Shown here in pieces: positions 6,987 to 15,106 of a stretch of 30,718 nucleotides of DNA (position 1 is the first letter of the stretch; every line of letters begins with the position of its first letter). The translations under genes and the position numbers were made by a program. The notes under the pieces were generated by a model, which ran no database searches, was not told the origin of the DNA, and worked only from the letters and a program-made list of their open reading frames with translations. Source of the DNA: Methylocystis sp. (GTDB taxonomy: Bacteria > Pseudomonadota > Alphaproteobacteria > Rhizobiales > Beijerinckiaceae); assembly GCA_023253795.1 (NCBI GenBank), contig JALRFG010000007.1, positions 1-30,718 of the forward strand. The letters run 5' to 3'.

Positions 6987-8477
6987 ATGTCCGATCTGAC
7001 CCTTCTTTCCCTCGCCGAAGCGCGCGATGCGCTGAAATCGAAAAAAATTTCGGCGCTCGAACTCACCCGCGCGCATGTCGAGGCGATGGAGGCGGCGCGT
7101 CCGCTGAACTGCTTTATCACCGAGACGCCGGAACTGGCGCTGGCGCAGGCGACGCAAAGCGACGCGAAGATCGCGCGCGGCGAAGCGGGCCCGCTTGAGG
7201 GCCTGCCGCTGGGCATCAAGGATCTCTATTGCTCGAAGGGCGTTCGCACCACGGCGGCCAGCCGCATTCTCGGTAATTTTACGCCCACGTATGAATCAAC
7301 GGTGTCGGGCAATTTGCTACGCGATGGCGCGGTGACGCTGGGCAAGCTCAATCTTGATGAATTCGCGATGGGCTCGTCGAACGAGACCAGCGCTTTTGGT
7401 CCGGTGATTTCGCCCTGGCGTCGCAAGGGCGATCCTGCGGCGAAGATCGTGCCGGGCGGTTCATCCGGTGGTTCTTCCGCCGCCGTCGCGGCGCGTTTGT
7501 GTCTGGGCGCCACGGCGACCGACACCGGCGGTTCCATCCGTCAGCCCGCCGCCTTCACCGGAACGGTCGGCATAAAGCCGACCTATGGCCGCTGCTCGCG
7601 CTGGGGCATTGTCGCCTTCGCCTCTTCGCTCGATCAGGCCGGCCCGATCACCCGCACGGTGCGCGATGCGGCGATCATGCTGCGTTCGATGGCGGGCCAT
7701 GATCCGCGCGACACGACCAGCGTTGACGCGCCGGTGCCGGATTATGAAAAGTCGATGGGCGCTTCACTCAAAGGACGCCGGATCGGTGTGCCGAAGGAAT
7801 ACCGTCTCGACGGATTGTCGGCGGAAATTCTCGCGCTCTGGGATCAGGGCGTCGCCTGGCTGAAAGACGCCGGGGCGGAGATCGTCGAGATCTCGTTGCC
7901 GCACACCAAATACGCGCTGCCGACGTATTATATTATCGCGCCGGCGGAGGCTTCCTCCAATCTCGCTCGCTATGATGGCGTGCGATACGGCATTCGCGAA
8001 ACAGGTCGCGACATCGCCGATATGTATGAGAAGACGCGCGCCAAAGGCTTTGGTCAGGAAGTGCGCCGACGCATCATGATCGGCACCTATGTCCTCTCGG
8101 CGGGTTATTATGACGCTTATTATGTGCGTGCGCAGAAAGTGCGCAGCCTGATCAAGCAGGATTTCGATACGGTCTTCGCGGCTGGCGTCGACGCCGTGCT
8201 CACGCCCGCGACGCCTTCGCCGGCCTTCGCTCAGGGCGAACAGGGCTCAACCGATCCCGTGGAAATGTATCTCAACGACGTTTTCACCGTGACGGTGAAT
8301 ATGGCCGGCTTGCCGGGGCTCTCGGTGCCCAGCGGACTCGCCGCCAATGGTCTGCCGCTGGGCCTGCAACTGATCGGTCGTCCGTTCGACGAGGAGACTC
8401 TGTTCTCCCTCGCGGGCGCCATCGAGCAGGCGGCGCCGAAAATCGATTATCCGCAAGCATGGTGGCGTGGGGCCTGA
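6987..8477 (+). CDS. gatA: Asp-tRNA(Asn)/Glu-tRNA(Gln) amidotransferase subunit A
   Basis: The 496-residue product is the amidase subunit that releases ammonia from glutamine for the GatB kinase site. The amidase-signature triad is present: K78 (LGIKDLYC), the cis-serine S159 in the GGSSGGSS run, and the nucleophile S183 (TDTGGSIRQPAA). The C-terminal part has the expected LTPATPSPAF, NMAGLPGLSVPSG and LPLGLQLIGRPFDE. Length is standard. It stops three bases before the likely start of the chorismate mutase gene, so the two are surely co-transcribed and probably coupled. Confidence 0.97.
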   Translation: MSDLTLLSLAEARDALKSKKISALELTRAHVEAMEAARPLNCFITETPELALAQATQSDAKIARGEAGPLEGLPLGIKDLYCSKGVRTTAASRILGNFTPTYESTVSGNLLRDGAVTLGKLNLDEFAMGSSNETSAFGPVISPWRRKGDPAAKIVPGGSSGGSSAAVAARLCLGATATDTGGSIRQPAAFTGTVGIKPTYGRCSRWGIVAFASSLDQAGPITRTVRDAAIMLRSMAGHDPRDTTSVDAPVPDYEKSMGASLKGRRIGVPKEYRLDGLSAEILALWDQGVAWLKDAGAEIVEISLPHTKYALPTYYIIAPAEASSNLARYDGVRYGIRETGRDIADMYEKTRAKGFGQEVRRRIMIGTYVLSAGYYDAYYVRAQKVRSLIKQDFDTVFAAGVDAVLTPATPSPAFAQGEQGSTDPVEMYLNDVFTVTVNMAGLPGLSVPSGLAANGLPLGLQLIGRPFDEETLFSLAGAIEQAAPKIDYPQAWWRGA

Positions 8478-8479
8478 CG

Positions 8480-8845
8480 ATGAGCACAACACGCGCCGAC
8501 AACGAAACAAATTTGCAGGCCCTGCAGGACGAGATGTCCGATGTGCGTCGGATGATCGACGAGATCGATGACGAACTCGTCGCGCTGCTCGCCAAACGCC
8601 AGCGCCAGATCGAACGCGCAGCGCGGGTAAAGCCGGGGCTCGGCATTCCGGCGCGCGCGCCGGAACGGGTCGATGAAGTGCTGGCCCGGGTTCTGGGCGC
8701 GTCACGTCGCGAAAGCTTCTCCGTGGAGCTGGCGATGACGCTTTGGACGAACATCATCGAATGGGCGATCCAATATGAAGAGCGATTGATGGGCGACAAG
8801 GCGCCGAAAGGCGATGCGCCATCGGACAAGGGCCGGCGGTCCTGA
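8480..8845 (+). CDS. Chorismate mutase (AroQ type), small single-domain
   Basis: The 121-residue product matches the all-helical AroQ chorismate mutase domain, which rearranges chorismate to prephenate for Phe and Tyr synthesis. Residues about 18-105 show the pattern VRRMIDEIDDELVALLAKR, then an Arg/Lys-rich turn (ERAARVK), ARAPERVDEVL, and the final helix LWTNIIEWAIQYEE with the usual Gln near the end. No prephenate dehydratase or dehydrogenase domain follows. A start at 8459 is possible but would overlap gatA; ATG 8480, three bases after the gatA stop, fits better. The tail is polar and probably disordered. Finding it between gatA and gatB is the odd feature. Activity is inferred from the fold pattern; a related helical domain with another role is possible. 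Confidence 0.85.
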   Translation: MSTTRADNETNLQALQDEMSDVRRMIDEIDDELVALLAKRQRQIERAARVKPGLGIPARAPERVDEVLARVLGASRRESFSVELAMTLWTNIIEWAIQYEERLMGDKAPKGDAPSDKGRRS

Positions 8846-8923
8846 CGGACCCCGCCGCCGCATATATTCGTCGCCGCGCCTGACATTATCCAGGAAAGAC
8901 GGCTCCCCAGCGAGGATGATATT

Positions 8924-10390
8924 GTGTCTCAACCGGCTCCTTCCAAATTCATCAAGGGCGCAACCGGCGACTGGGAAGTCGTCATCGGCATGGAAATCCA
9001 TGCGCAGGTGACAAGCCACGCCAAGCTGTTTTCCGGCGCCTCGGCCGAATATGGCGGCGCCCCGAACGATCATGTCTCGCTGGTCGACGCCGCCATGCCG
9101 GGCATGTTGCCGGTGATCAATGAGGAATGCGTCCGCCAGGCGGTCCGCACCGGACTGGGTCTTGAAGCGCAAATTAATCTGCGCTCGATCTTCGATCGCA
9201 AGAACTATTTTTATCCCGATCTGCCGCAGGGATACCAGATTTCGCAATTCAAGCATCCGATCGTTGGCGAAGGGACGGTGATCGTCGATGTCTCACCGAG
9301 CGAGCGCATCACTGTCGGTATCGAGCGTCTGCATCTGGAGCAGGACGCCGGTAAATCGCTGCACGATCTCTCCGCGACGGAAAGCCATGTCGATCTCAAT
9401 CGCAGCGGCGTTGCGCTGATGGAGATCGTCTCGAAGCCGGACATGCGCTCGGCGGAAGAGGCGCGCGCCTATGTGTCGAAGCTGCGTACGATCCTGCGCT
9501 ACATCGGTTCCTGCGACGGCAATATGGAGCAGGGTTCGCTCCGCGCCGACGTCAATGTGTCCGTGCGTCGTCCCGGCGAGGGGCTTGGCACGCGCTGCGA
9601 AATTAAAAACGTCAACTCCATCCGTTTCATCGGCCAGGCGATCGAGGTCGAGGCGCGTCGCCAGATTGGCATTCTGGAGGACGGCGGCAAGATCGATCAG
9701 GAAACGCGTCTGTTCGATCCCGGCAAGGGCGAGACCCGCTCAATGCGCTCGAAGGAAGAGGCGCATGATTATCGCTACTTCCCCGATCCCGATTTGTTAC
9801 CGCTCGAATTCGACCAGGCGTTTGTCGACGCGCTGAAGGCGCAGTTGCCGGAGCTGCCGGACGCCAAGCGTGCGCGCTTCATCGCCGAATATGGTTTGCC
9901 GCCTTACGATGCTGGCGTGCTCGTCATGGAGCGGGCCAGCGCGGACTTCTTTGAACAGACAGCGAAGGGACGGGACGCCAAGCTCGCGGCGAACTGGGTC
10001 ATCAATGAACTCTTCGGTCGTCTGAACAAGGAAGGTCTCGATGTGGCGCAGTCGCCTGTCTCTGCGGCGGCGCTTGGCGCGATTATCGATCTGATCTCCA
10101 GCGATGTGATTTCCGGCAAGATCGCCAAGGATCTTTTCGAAATTGTCTGGAGCGAAGGCGGAGATCCGAAGGACATTGTCGAAAGCCGCGGCCTCAAGCA
10201 GGTGACGGACACTGGCGCGATTGAAGCGGCTGTCGACGCCGTCATCGCCGCCAATCCTGACAAGGTTGAGCAGGCCAAAGCCAAGCCGACAATGCTCGGA
10301 TGGTTCGTCGGTCAGGTGATGAAGCAGACGGGCGGCAAGGCGAATCCGCAGGCTGTGAACGACCTGTTGAAGCAAAAACTCGGCGTCTGA
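8924..10390 (+). CDS. gatB: Asp-tRNA(Asn)/Glu-tRNA(Gln) amidotransferase subunit B
   Basis: The 488-residue product is GatB, the subunit that phosphorylates the misacylated tRNA side chain and recognises the tRNA. Landmarks: WEVVIGMEIHAQV at the N-terminus, FDRKNYFYPDLPQGYQISQ, GIERLHLEQDAGKS, DLNRSGVALMEIVSKPD, and the GatB/YqeY helical tail (about residues 340-488) ending with GWFVGQVMKQTGGKANPQAVNDLL. The start is a GTG at 8924 after GAGGAT; it gives the conserved short lead before the WEVVIG motif. Together with gatC and gatA, the window encodes the whole complex, implying that Gln-tRNA and/or Asn-tRNA is made indirectly. Confidence 0.96.
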   Translation: MSQPAPSKFIKGATGDWEVVIGMEIHAQVTSHAKLFSGASAEYGGAPNDHVSLVDAAMPGMLPVINEECVRQAVRTGLGLEAQINLRSIFDRKNYFYPDLPQGYQISQFKHPIVGEGTVIVDVSPSERITVGIERLHLEQDAGKSLHDLSATESHVDLNRSGVALMEIVSKPDMRSAEEARAYVSKLRTILRYIGSCDGNMEQGSLRADVNVSVRRPGEGLGTRCEIKNVNSIRFIGQAIEVEARRQIGILEDGGKIDQETRLFDPGKGETRSMRSKEEAHDYRYFPDPDLLPLEFDQAFVDALKAQLPELPDAKRARFIAEYGLPPYDAGVLVMERASADFFEQTAKGRDAKLAANWVINELFGRLNKEGLDVAQSPVSAAALGAIIDLISSDVISGKIAKDLFEIVWSEGGDPKDIVESRGLKQVTDTGAIEAAVDAVIAANPDKVEQAKAKPTMLGWFVGQVMKQTGGKANPQAVNDLLKQKLGV

Positions 10391-10680
10391 GCGGCTAATT
10401 TTTCCCTTTTGACGAATCAAAAATAGTGCGGCGATGCGCGATTTTCGAAAAATCGCACCTCCCGCAAAACTTTTTTTGCAATTTTTTTGCCTCGGCGTCA
10501 CTTTTTTTCGAGAGCGTTAACGCTGCCGTCGCGCGCCGATAGACGCCGCTTCATCTGATCATTGTCGCGCAATTCAACGCCCACTCATCGCGTCGCGTCG
10601 GTGCGCGCTTCATCGTGCGGCCGGGGCGGATGCATGCTTTCGCGATTGATAATAGCGTCGCGCCGACGCCGCGTCAGCGC

Positions 10681-10750
10681 GTGACGCAATATCATGTAAT
10701 TTCATAAAAAACAGACAATTGAAAAAACGCCGTTTCTGATGTGACGCAAT
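10681..10750 (+). repeat. 10-base direct repeat, 60 bases apart
   Basis: GTGACGCAAT occurs exactly at 10681-10690 and again at 10741-10750. The surrounding DNA is relatively AT-rich. The spacing is close to six helical turns, which would put two bound proteins on the same face. This could be a pair of regulator sites; chance cannot be excluded. Confidence 0.35.
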
Positions 10751-10969
10751 CGAAAGGGGTGAGGCTTGTCGAATATTCGCTTCGCCGACGCACGTCGATC
10801 AACCCTGCGAGACGTCGCGAAATCACAGCGCCCCGCCACCGACGGCGTTGCGTCGGAAGTGCTGTCGCGACGCATGCGAAGACGCGTGTGTAGGAGGAAT
10901 TTGCGGCGCGATGCGTCGCTACAGGGAGTTGACACAAGGCGCATCGTGAACAAACACTTGAACCAGTGG

Positions 10970-10987
10970 TTAACCTCATTGGGTTAA
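10970..10987. promoter_or_regulatory. Inverted repeat upstream of the histone-like gene
   Basis: TTAACC (10970-10975) and GGTTAA (10982-10987) are perfect arms around a six-base centre, 55 bases before the ATG of the histone-like gene. The arms resemble CtrA half-sites (TTAACC), but the TTAA-to-TTAA spacing is ten rather than seven, so this is not a standard CtrA box. It is likely an operator or part of the promoter. Confidence 0.4.
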
Positions 10988-11042
10988 TCGCGCGTATTGT
11001 CGGTCGACCAAACTCCGACAATCCGGATCAAGGGGACTTATT

Positions 11043-11381
11043 ATGGCGAGAGCTACTACCAAGAAGCGTAAACCCGCTAAGAAGGCGGCTGCTAAGAAGG
11101 GCGTGCGTAAAACGGCGCGCAAGGCTGCGACGAAGAAGTCGACGGCCAAGAAGCGTAAACCGGCCAAGAAGGCGGCTGCCAAGAAGGGCGCTCGCAAGAC
11201 TGCGGCTCGTAAGACGACCCGTAAGGCTGTGCGCAAGACGGCGACCAAGAAGCGCGCCACCAAGAAGACAACTCGCAAGTCTTCCGCCAAGAAGGGCGCT
11301 CGCAAGACGACCGCTCGCAAGGCCACTGCCAAGAAGCGCGGCCCGCGTAAGGCTTCCGCTGCTTCCTCCAGCGAAGCATAA
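11043..11381 (+). CDS. Lysine-rich histone H1-like DNA-binding protein
   Basis: The 112-residue product is almost entirely Lys, Arg, Ala and Thr and resembles the C-terminal tail of eukaryotic histone H1 and bacterial Hc2/KfrA-tail-like basic proteins. It should bind and compact DNA, or possibly RNA, by charge. It is built from repeats: KKRKPAKKAAAKKG begins near residues 7 and 36, and the DNA repeats with an 87-base (29-codon) period, evidence of internal duplication. There is no folded domain, cysteine or signal peptide; the last ten residues are Ser/Ala-rich and acidic at the end. AAGGGG precedes the ATG by about seven bases. It is a single-gene unit with its own terminator. Because low-complexity genes vary in length, its exact repeat count may differ between strains. 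Confidence 0.9.
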   Translation: MARATTKKRKPAKKAAAKKGVRKTARKAATKKSTAKKRKPAKKAAAKKGARKTAARKTTRKAVRKTATKKRATKKTTRKSSAKKGARKTTARKATAKKRGPRKASAASSSEA

Positions 11382-11410
11382 TCTTCGCTAGTCGGTAGGC
11401 TAGAAACAAA

Positions 11411-11448
11411 CGCCCGGAAATCTTCATAGATTTCCGGGCGTTTTTTTT
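11411..11448. terminator. Strong rho-independent terminator
   Basis: A perfect 13-base stem (11411-11423 with 11428-11440) and a TCAT loop are followed by eight T residues, 30 bases after the histone-like gene. Read leftward, the same hairpin lies directly after the stop of the secreted-protein gene, with a T-rich tail (TTTGTTTCT), so it likely serves both genes. Confidence 0.93.
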
Positions 11449-11935
11449 ATGTTTTGGCTTTGCGGGTCAGGCAGGCGGTCGCAAAATTCCGCCAGCGCGG
11501 CAGACCGCTTTTGGTCTGAACCTTTTTCTTTGACCACTCCTCCGCGCAGGCCCGCATGCGGGCGCGTGACGCACGCGGCAGAAGCGGCGGCGAAACAGAG
11601 GTGTCGATCGGCGCGTCCGGCGCAAACTGGGGGGCGACCGGCGCCGGCGGCCAAGTCATCTGGGTTCCTACCGGACGATCGACGATTTTCTTGTCGGGCG
11701 CTTTTGCTGGTGACGCGACAGGCTGCGTCGCCGCGGGCGCCTGTGTCGCCGCCGGCTGTTTGGCGATTGTCGCATTTGTCTTGGGCGTTTGGCTTTTGCT
11801 GGTCGCGGAGGATGTCGGCGGCGGCTTCGGGGCGTTTGTCGCCGGTGCGGCTTCAGCAATGGATGCGACGCACAGAAGCGTCGCAACCGCATATGCGCTG
11901 CTCGATCCCAGCCCTTGCCGCTTCACAGCGAACAT
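11447..11935 (-). CDS. Secreted proline/alanine-rich hypothetical protein
   Basis: The 162-residue product starts with a likely Sec signal peptide (about residues 1-29, VATLLCVASIAEAAPA, cleavage near AEA). A long Pro/Ala/Thr/Lys-rich region (30-115) is probably disordered or a wall-spanning linker. The C-terminal 40 residues contain RMRACAEEWSKKK and RWRNFATACL, two cysteines in a pattern that resembles the short PsiF-like repeat seen in Hyphomicrobiales secreted proteins; the pair could form a disulfide. The TAA stop sits inside the T-tract of the shared terminator. It is divergent from hemB with a 122-base gap. Function unknown. Confidence 0.7.
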   Translation of the reverse strand: MFAVKRQGLGSSSAYAVATLLCVASIAEAAPATNAPKPPPTSSATSKSQTPKTNATIAKQPAATQAPAATQPVASPAKAPDKKIVDRPVGTQMTWPPAPVAPQFAPDAPIDTSVSPPLLPRASRARMRACAEEWSKKKVQTKSGLPRWRNFATACLTRKAKT

Positions 11936-12057
11936 TGTCTACCTCGCGGAATTTTTATCGCGCTCCTGTTATAGGCATGTCCTGGGCGGGGCGGAAGCAG
12001 GACGATTGACGCAAGGGTCCGGCTTATGAGAGCAGTCGTGCGAGTGGAGGCGACAAA

Positions 12058-13071
12058 ATGACCGATCATCCATCCAGCGCAGGGACACGTCTGCTGCTGT
12101 CGCGCCGTCCACGACGCAATCGGAAAAGTGAGTGGTCACGGCGCCTCGTGCGGGAAAACGCGCTGACGGCCGCGGATCTGATCTGGCCCGTATTTCTGAT
12201 CGAGGGCGTCTCCCGGCAGGAAGAGATCGCCTCCATGCCGGGGGTCTTCCGCTATTCGATCGATCTCGCCACACAAGCGATTGCTGAAGCGGCGACGCTC
12301 GGCATTCCCGCAGTGGCCTTGTTCCCGAACATCGACGCCGGCTTGCGCGATGAAAGCGCCAGCGTCGCGCTTGATCCAGATAATCTCGTCTGCCGCGCCT
12401 GCCGCGCGATCAAGCAGGCTCTGCCGGAGATCGGCGTCATCACCGATGTGGCGCTCGATCCTTATACGAGCCACGGCCATGACGGGTTGCTGGTTGGAGA
12501 TGAGATCGTCAATGACGCCAGCGTTGCGGTTCTCGCGCGTCAGGCGGTGGTTCAGGCGCGCGCAGGCTCCGACATTATCGCGCCCTCCGATATGATGGAT
12601 GGCCGGATTGGCGCCATCCGCAGCGCCCTCGACGCCGAGGGCTTCGAGAATGTCCAGATCATGAGCTACGCCGCAAAATACGCATCGGCGTTTTATGGTC
12701 CGTTTCGCGACGCCATTGGCACCAACAAGACTTTGCGCGGCGATAAGCGCACCTATCAGATGGACCCCGCCAACACCGACGAGGCGTTGCGCGAAGTCGA
12801 GCTGGATCTGGAGCAGGGCGCCGACATGGTGATGGTGAAGCCAGGGATGCCCTATCTCGACATCGTTCGGCGGGTTGCCGACGCTTTTCATGCGCCGACC
12901 TTCGCCTATCAGGTGTCCGGAGAGTATGCGATGCTGATGGCGGCGGCGCAAAACGGCTGGCTCGATGGCGACCGGGCGATGATGGAAAGCCTGCTGGCGT
13001 TCAAACGCGCCGGCGCCTCGGGCGTCCTGAGCTATTTCGCCGTGCGGGCGGCGCGGCTGCTTGCGGACTAG
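12058..13071 (+). CDS. hemB: Delta-aminolevulinic acid dehydratase (porphobilinogen synthase)
   Basis: The 337-residue enzyme joins two 5-aminolevulinate molecules into porphobilinogen in heme, corrin and (bacterio)chlorophyll synthesis. The two Schiff-base lysines are K207 (SYAAKYASAFYGPFR) and K261 (VMVKPGMPYLD). The metal-site loop reads DVALDPYTSHGHDG (about 130-143): the zinc-binding cysteines of the classical DVCLCEYTSHGHCG form are replaced by Ala and Asp, so the enzyme is of the Mg-dependent type common in alphaproteobacteria. Length is standard. GGAGG lies seven bases before the ATG. It appears to be transcribed alone; DUF1036 starts 126 bases downstream. Confidence 0.97.
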   Translation: MTDHPSSAGTRLLLSRRPRRNRKSEWSRRLVRENALTAADLIWPVFLIEGVSRQEEIASMPGVFRYSIDLATQAIAEAATLGIPAVALFPNIDAGLRDESASVALDPDNLVCRACRAIKQALPEIGVITDVALDPYTSHGHDGLLVGDEIVNDASVAVLARQAVVQARAGSDIIAPSDMMDGRIGAIRSALDAEGFENVQIMSYAAKYASAFYGPFRDAIGTNKTLRGDKRTYQMDPANTDEALREVELDLEQGADMVMVKPGMPYLDIVRRVADAFHAPTFAYQVSGEYAMLMAAAQNGWLDGDRAMMESLLAFKRAGASGVLSYFAVRAARLLAD

Positions 13072-13197
13072 AATGCCGGATTCCGGCCCGCAGACTGGAC
13101 AAATTTCCCCCCGCATGGTTTGGATTTTCAGTCATTTCCGTTCGTCGGGCGGGAGCGCGGCAGATGCGCTGCCCCGAGTACATCCCCAGTGAGCGAC

Positions 13198-13623
13198 ATG
13201 TTTCGAGGTGTTTCTGCTTTCGCGGCTCCGCTCGTCGCTCTGGCCTTCACAGGGTCGGCGCTGGCGGATTTTCGCCTGTGCAACAACACGACGACGCGCG
13301 TCAGCATCGCGCTGGCCTATACCGATGGCCGCAACTGGCTGTCTGAGGGCTGGTGGAATTTGCGTCCCTCCGCCTGCGAGACGCTTTTGCGTGGCCCGCT
13401 CGCGGCGCAATATTATTATGTCTACGCGATGGACGAGCGGGGCGGCGAATGGAAGGGCAAAGCTTTCATGTGCACCCGCGACCGGGAATTCCGGATTGAC
13501 GGCCGTGAGGATTGCTTTGCGCGCGGCTTTGACCGGACAGGGTTTTTCGAGGTCGATACGGGCCGCGACGCCAAGAGCTGGACAGTTCAGCTCACCGATC
13601 CGAACACAGCAGCGCCGCAGTAA
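13198..13623 (+). CDS. DUF1036 periplasmic protein
   Basis: The 141-residue product belongs to DUF1036. A signal peptide (about residues 1-22, VALAFTGSALA then DFRLC) is followed by a single domain with FRLCNNTTTRVSIALAY, WWNLRPSACETLL, a Tyr-rich strand (QYYYVYAM) and two more cysteines (FMCTRD, DCFARGF), probably forming disulfides. Function is unknown. An in-frame start at 13120 would add 26 residues that would bury the signal peptide, so ATG 13198 is preferred. pyk follows after 49 bases; DUF1036 next to pyk is a recurring arrangement in Hyphomicrobiales, suggesting co-transcription rather than a shared function. Confidence 0.87.
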   Translation: MFRGVSAFAAPLVALAFTGSALADFRLCNNTTTRVSIALAYTDGRNWLSEGWWNLRPSACETLLRGPLAAQYYYVYAMDERGGEWKGKAFMCTRDREFRIDGREDCFARGFDRTGFFEVDTGRDAKSWTVQLTDPNTAAPQ

Positions 13624-13672
13624 GGCGCATTGGTCCGGGGCGGACGCTCCGGGGAAGGATATTGGGTAGGTC

Positions 13673-15100
13673 ATGAGAAGGTTGCGGCGCATCAAGATCA
13701 TCGCCACGCTGGGACCCGCGACGGTGGACAAGGCGGTTATCACCGGTCTTGTGCGCGCGGGCGCTGACGTGTTTCGCATCAACATGAGCCACACGGATCA
13801 TGCGATGCTGGCCGCCTATGTGCGTGTTATTCGCGAAATCGAAGCGGAGCTGTCATGCGCCATCGGCATTCTTGCCGATCTTCAGGGTCCTAAGCTGCGC
13901 ATCGGCGCCTTTGAGGAAGGCTCCGTCCATCTGCGCAAGGGCGATGTGTTCGTTTTCGACTCCGATCCGACCCCCGGCAACGCCACGCGCGTGCGCCTGC
14001 CGCACCCCGAAATTCTCGCTGCGCTGAAAGTCAACGACACGATTCTGATCGATGACGGTCGCGTGCGTCTGCATGTTGTCGAAACTTCGCCCGAGCGCAC
14101 CCATGCGGTCGTCGATGTGGCGGGTCGGCTATCGAACCGTAAGGGCGTCAGCCTGCCCGATACCGAAATTCCGATCAGTTCGATGACGCCCAAGGATCGC
14201 GTCGATCTCGACGCCGCGCTCAAGGAGGGCGTCGACTGGGTCGCGATCTCCTTCGTTCAGCGGCCGGAAGACGTGCTTGAGGTCAAGCAGATCACGCAGG
14301 GCCGTGCGCTGGTGATGGCCAAGATCGAAAAGCCGCAGGCGATCACGCGTCTCGAGGAAGTCATCGAGGTTTCCGACGCGCTGATGGTGGCGCGTGGCGA
14401 TCTTGGCGTCGAGGTGCCGCTGGAGCGTGTGCCGGGATTGCAAAAACGCATCAATCGTTCGGCGCGCCGCCTCGGCAAGCCGGTGGTGATCGCGACGCAA
14501 ATGCTCGAGTCGATGATCCTCTCGCCGTTGCCGACCCGCGCCGAAGTTTCCGACGTCGCGACCGCCGTCTTCGAGGGCGCCGATGCGGTGATGCTGTCGG
14601 CGGAAAGCGCCGCCGGCCAGTATCCGCAAGATGCTGTCGCGACGATGAGCCGTATTGCGGAAGAGGTCGAGACGGATGCGACCTACCGTTCGATCATCAA
14701 TGCGCAACGCAGCGAACTTCCCAATCCGACATCGGCGGACGCGATCGCCGTCGCCGTCCGCGATATCGCCCAGACGCTGCATTCAAAAGCGATTTGCGCC
14801 TGGACCTCGTCCGGCTCCACCGCCTTGCGCATTGCGCGCGAGCGGCCGCAATCGCCGATCCTCGCCCTGACGCCGAAGCGCGACACCGCGCGCCGACTGG
14901 CGCTGGTCTGGGGCGTCCATGCCCTCGAAACGCGCGACGCCGTCGATATTGAAGATATGGTCAGTCGCGCCGGCGAATATTCGCGCAGCGAGGGATTTGG
15001 CGAAGAGGGTGATCGGATCATTATCGTGGCCGGCATGCCGTTTGGCTCGCCCGGCGCCACCAATATGATCCGCATCGCGCATCTGGGCGACAAGCCCTGA
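13673..15100 (+). CDS. pyk: Pyruvate kinase
   Basis: The 475-residue glycolytic enzyme converts phosphoenolpyruvate and ADP to pyruvate and ATP. Conserved blocks: KIIATLGPAT (residue 7 on), DVFRINMSHTD, ILADLQGPKLRIG, the B-domain (about 70-170), AISFVQRPEDV, the catalytic-lysine strand VMAKIEKPQA (about 218-227), VARGDLGVEVPLERV, the ATQMLESMI and PTRAEVSDVATAVFEGADAV blocks, and the C-domain with TSSGSTALRIARERP. Length is normal for a bacterial type II enzyme. The stop is only six bases from the end of the convergent acetyltransferase gene, with no clear terminator between. Confidence 0.97.
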   Translation: MRRLRRIKIIATLGPATVDKAVITGLVRAGADVFRINMSHTDHAMLAAYVRVIREIEAELSCAIGILADLQGPKLRIGAFEEGSVHLRKGDVFVFDSDPTPGNATRVRLPHPEILAALKVNDTILIDDGRVRLHVVETSPERTHAVVDVAGRLSNRKGVSLPDTEIPISSMTPKDRVDLDAALKEGVDWVAISFVQRPEDVLEVKQITQGRALVMAKIEKPQAITRLEEVIEVSDALMVARGDLGVEVPLERVPGLQKRINRSARRLGKPVVIATQMLESMILSPLPTRAEVSDVATAVFEGADAVMLSAESAAGQYPQDAVATMSRIAEEVETDATYRSIINAQRSELPNPTSADAIAVAVRDIAQTLHSKAICAWTSSGSTALRIARERPQSPILALTPKRDTARRLALVWGVHALETRDAVDIEDMVSRAGEYSRSEGFGEEGDRIIIVAGMPFGSPGATNMIRIAHLGDKP

Positions 15101-15106
15101 TCGTCA

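Larger units (their letters stand above)
10391..11042. other. Long intergenic region before the histone-like gene
   Basis: About 650 bases hold no convincing gene. Just after gatB lies a hairpin, GCGATTTT (10438-10445) and AAAATCGC (10449-10456), followed by two T-runs (10471-10477 and 10482-10488), which may end gatB transcription. A good ribosome-binding-like AGGAGGA (10892-10898) precedes only a 12-codon frame (10911-10949), perhaps a leader peptide. A TTGACA (10929-10934) could be a -35 box for the downstream gene, but its -10 is poor. Direct and inverted repeats are listed separately. Confidence 0.5.

Noticed and set aside
10766..10987. 73-codon rightward frame from a TTG in the gap before the histone-like gene
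   Set aside because: It uses many rare codons for this genome (AGG, CGA, TCA, TTA), runs over the palindrome and candidate -35 box, and has no recognisable sequence.
13075..13087. Small GCCGG-ATT-CCGGC hairpin after hemB
   Set aside because: The five-base stem has no T-run and is easily found by chance in GC-rich DNA, so it was not listed as a terminator.
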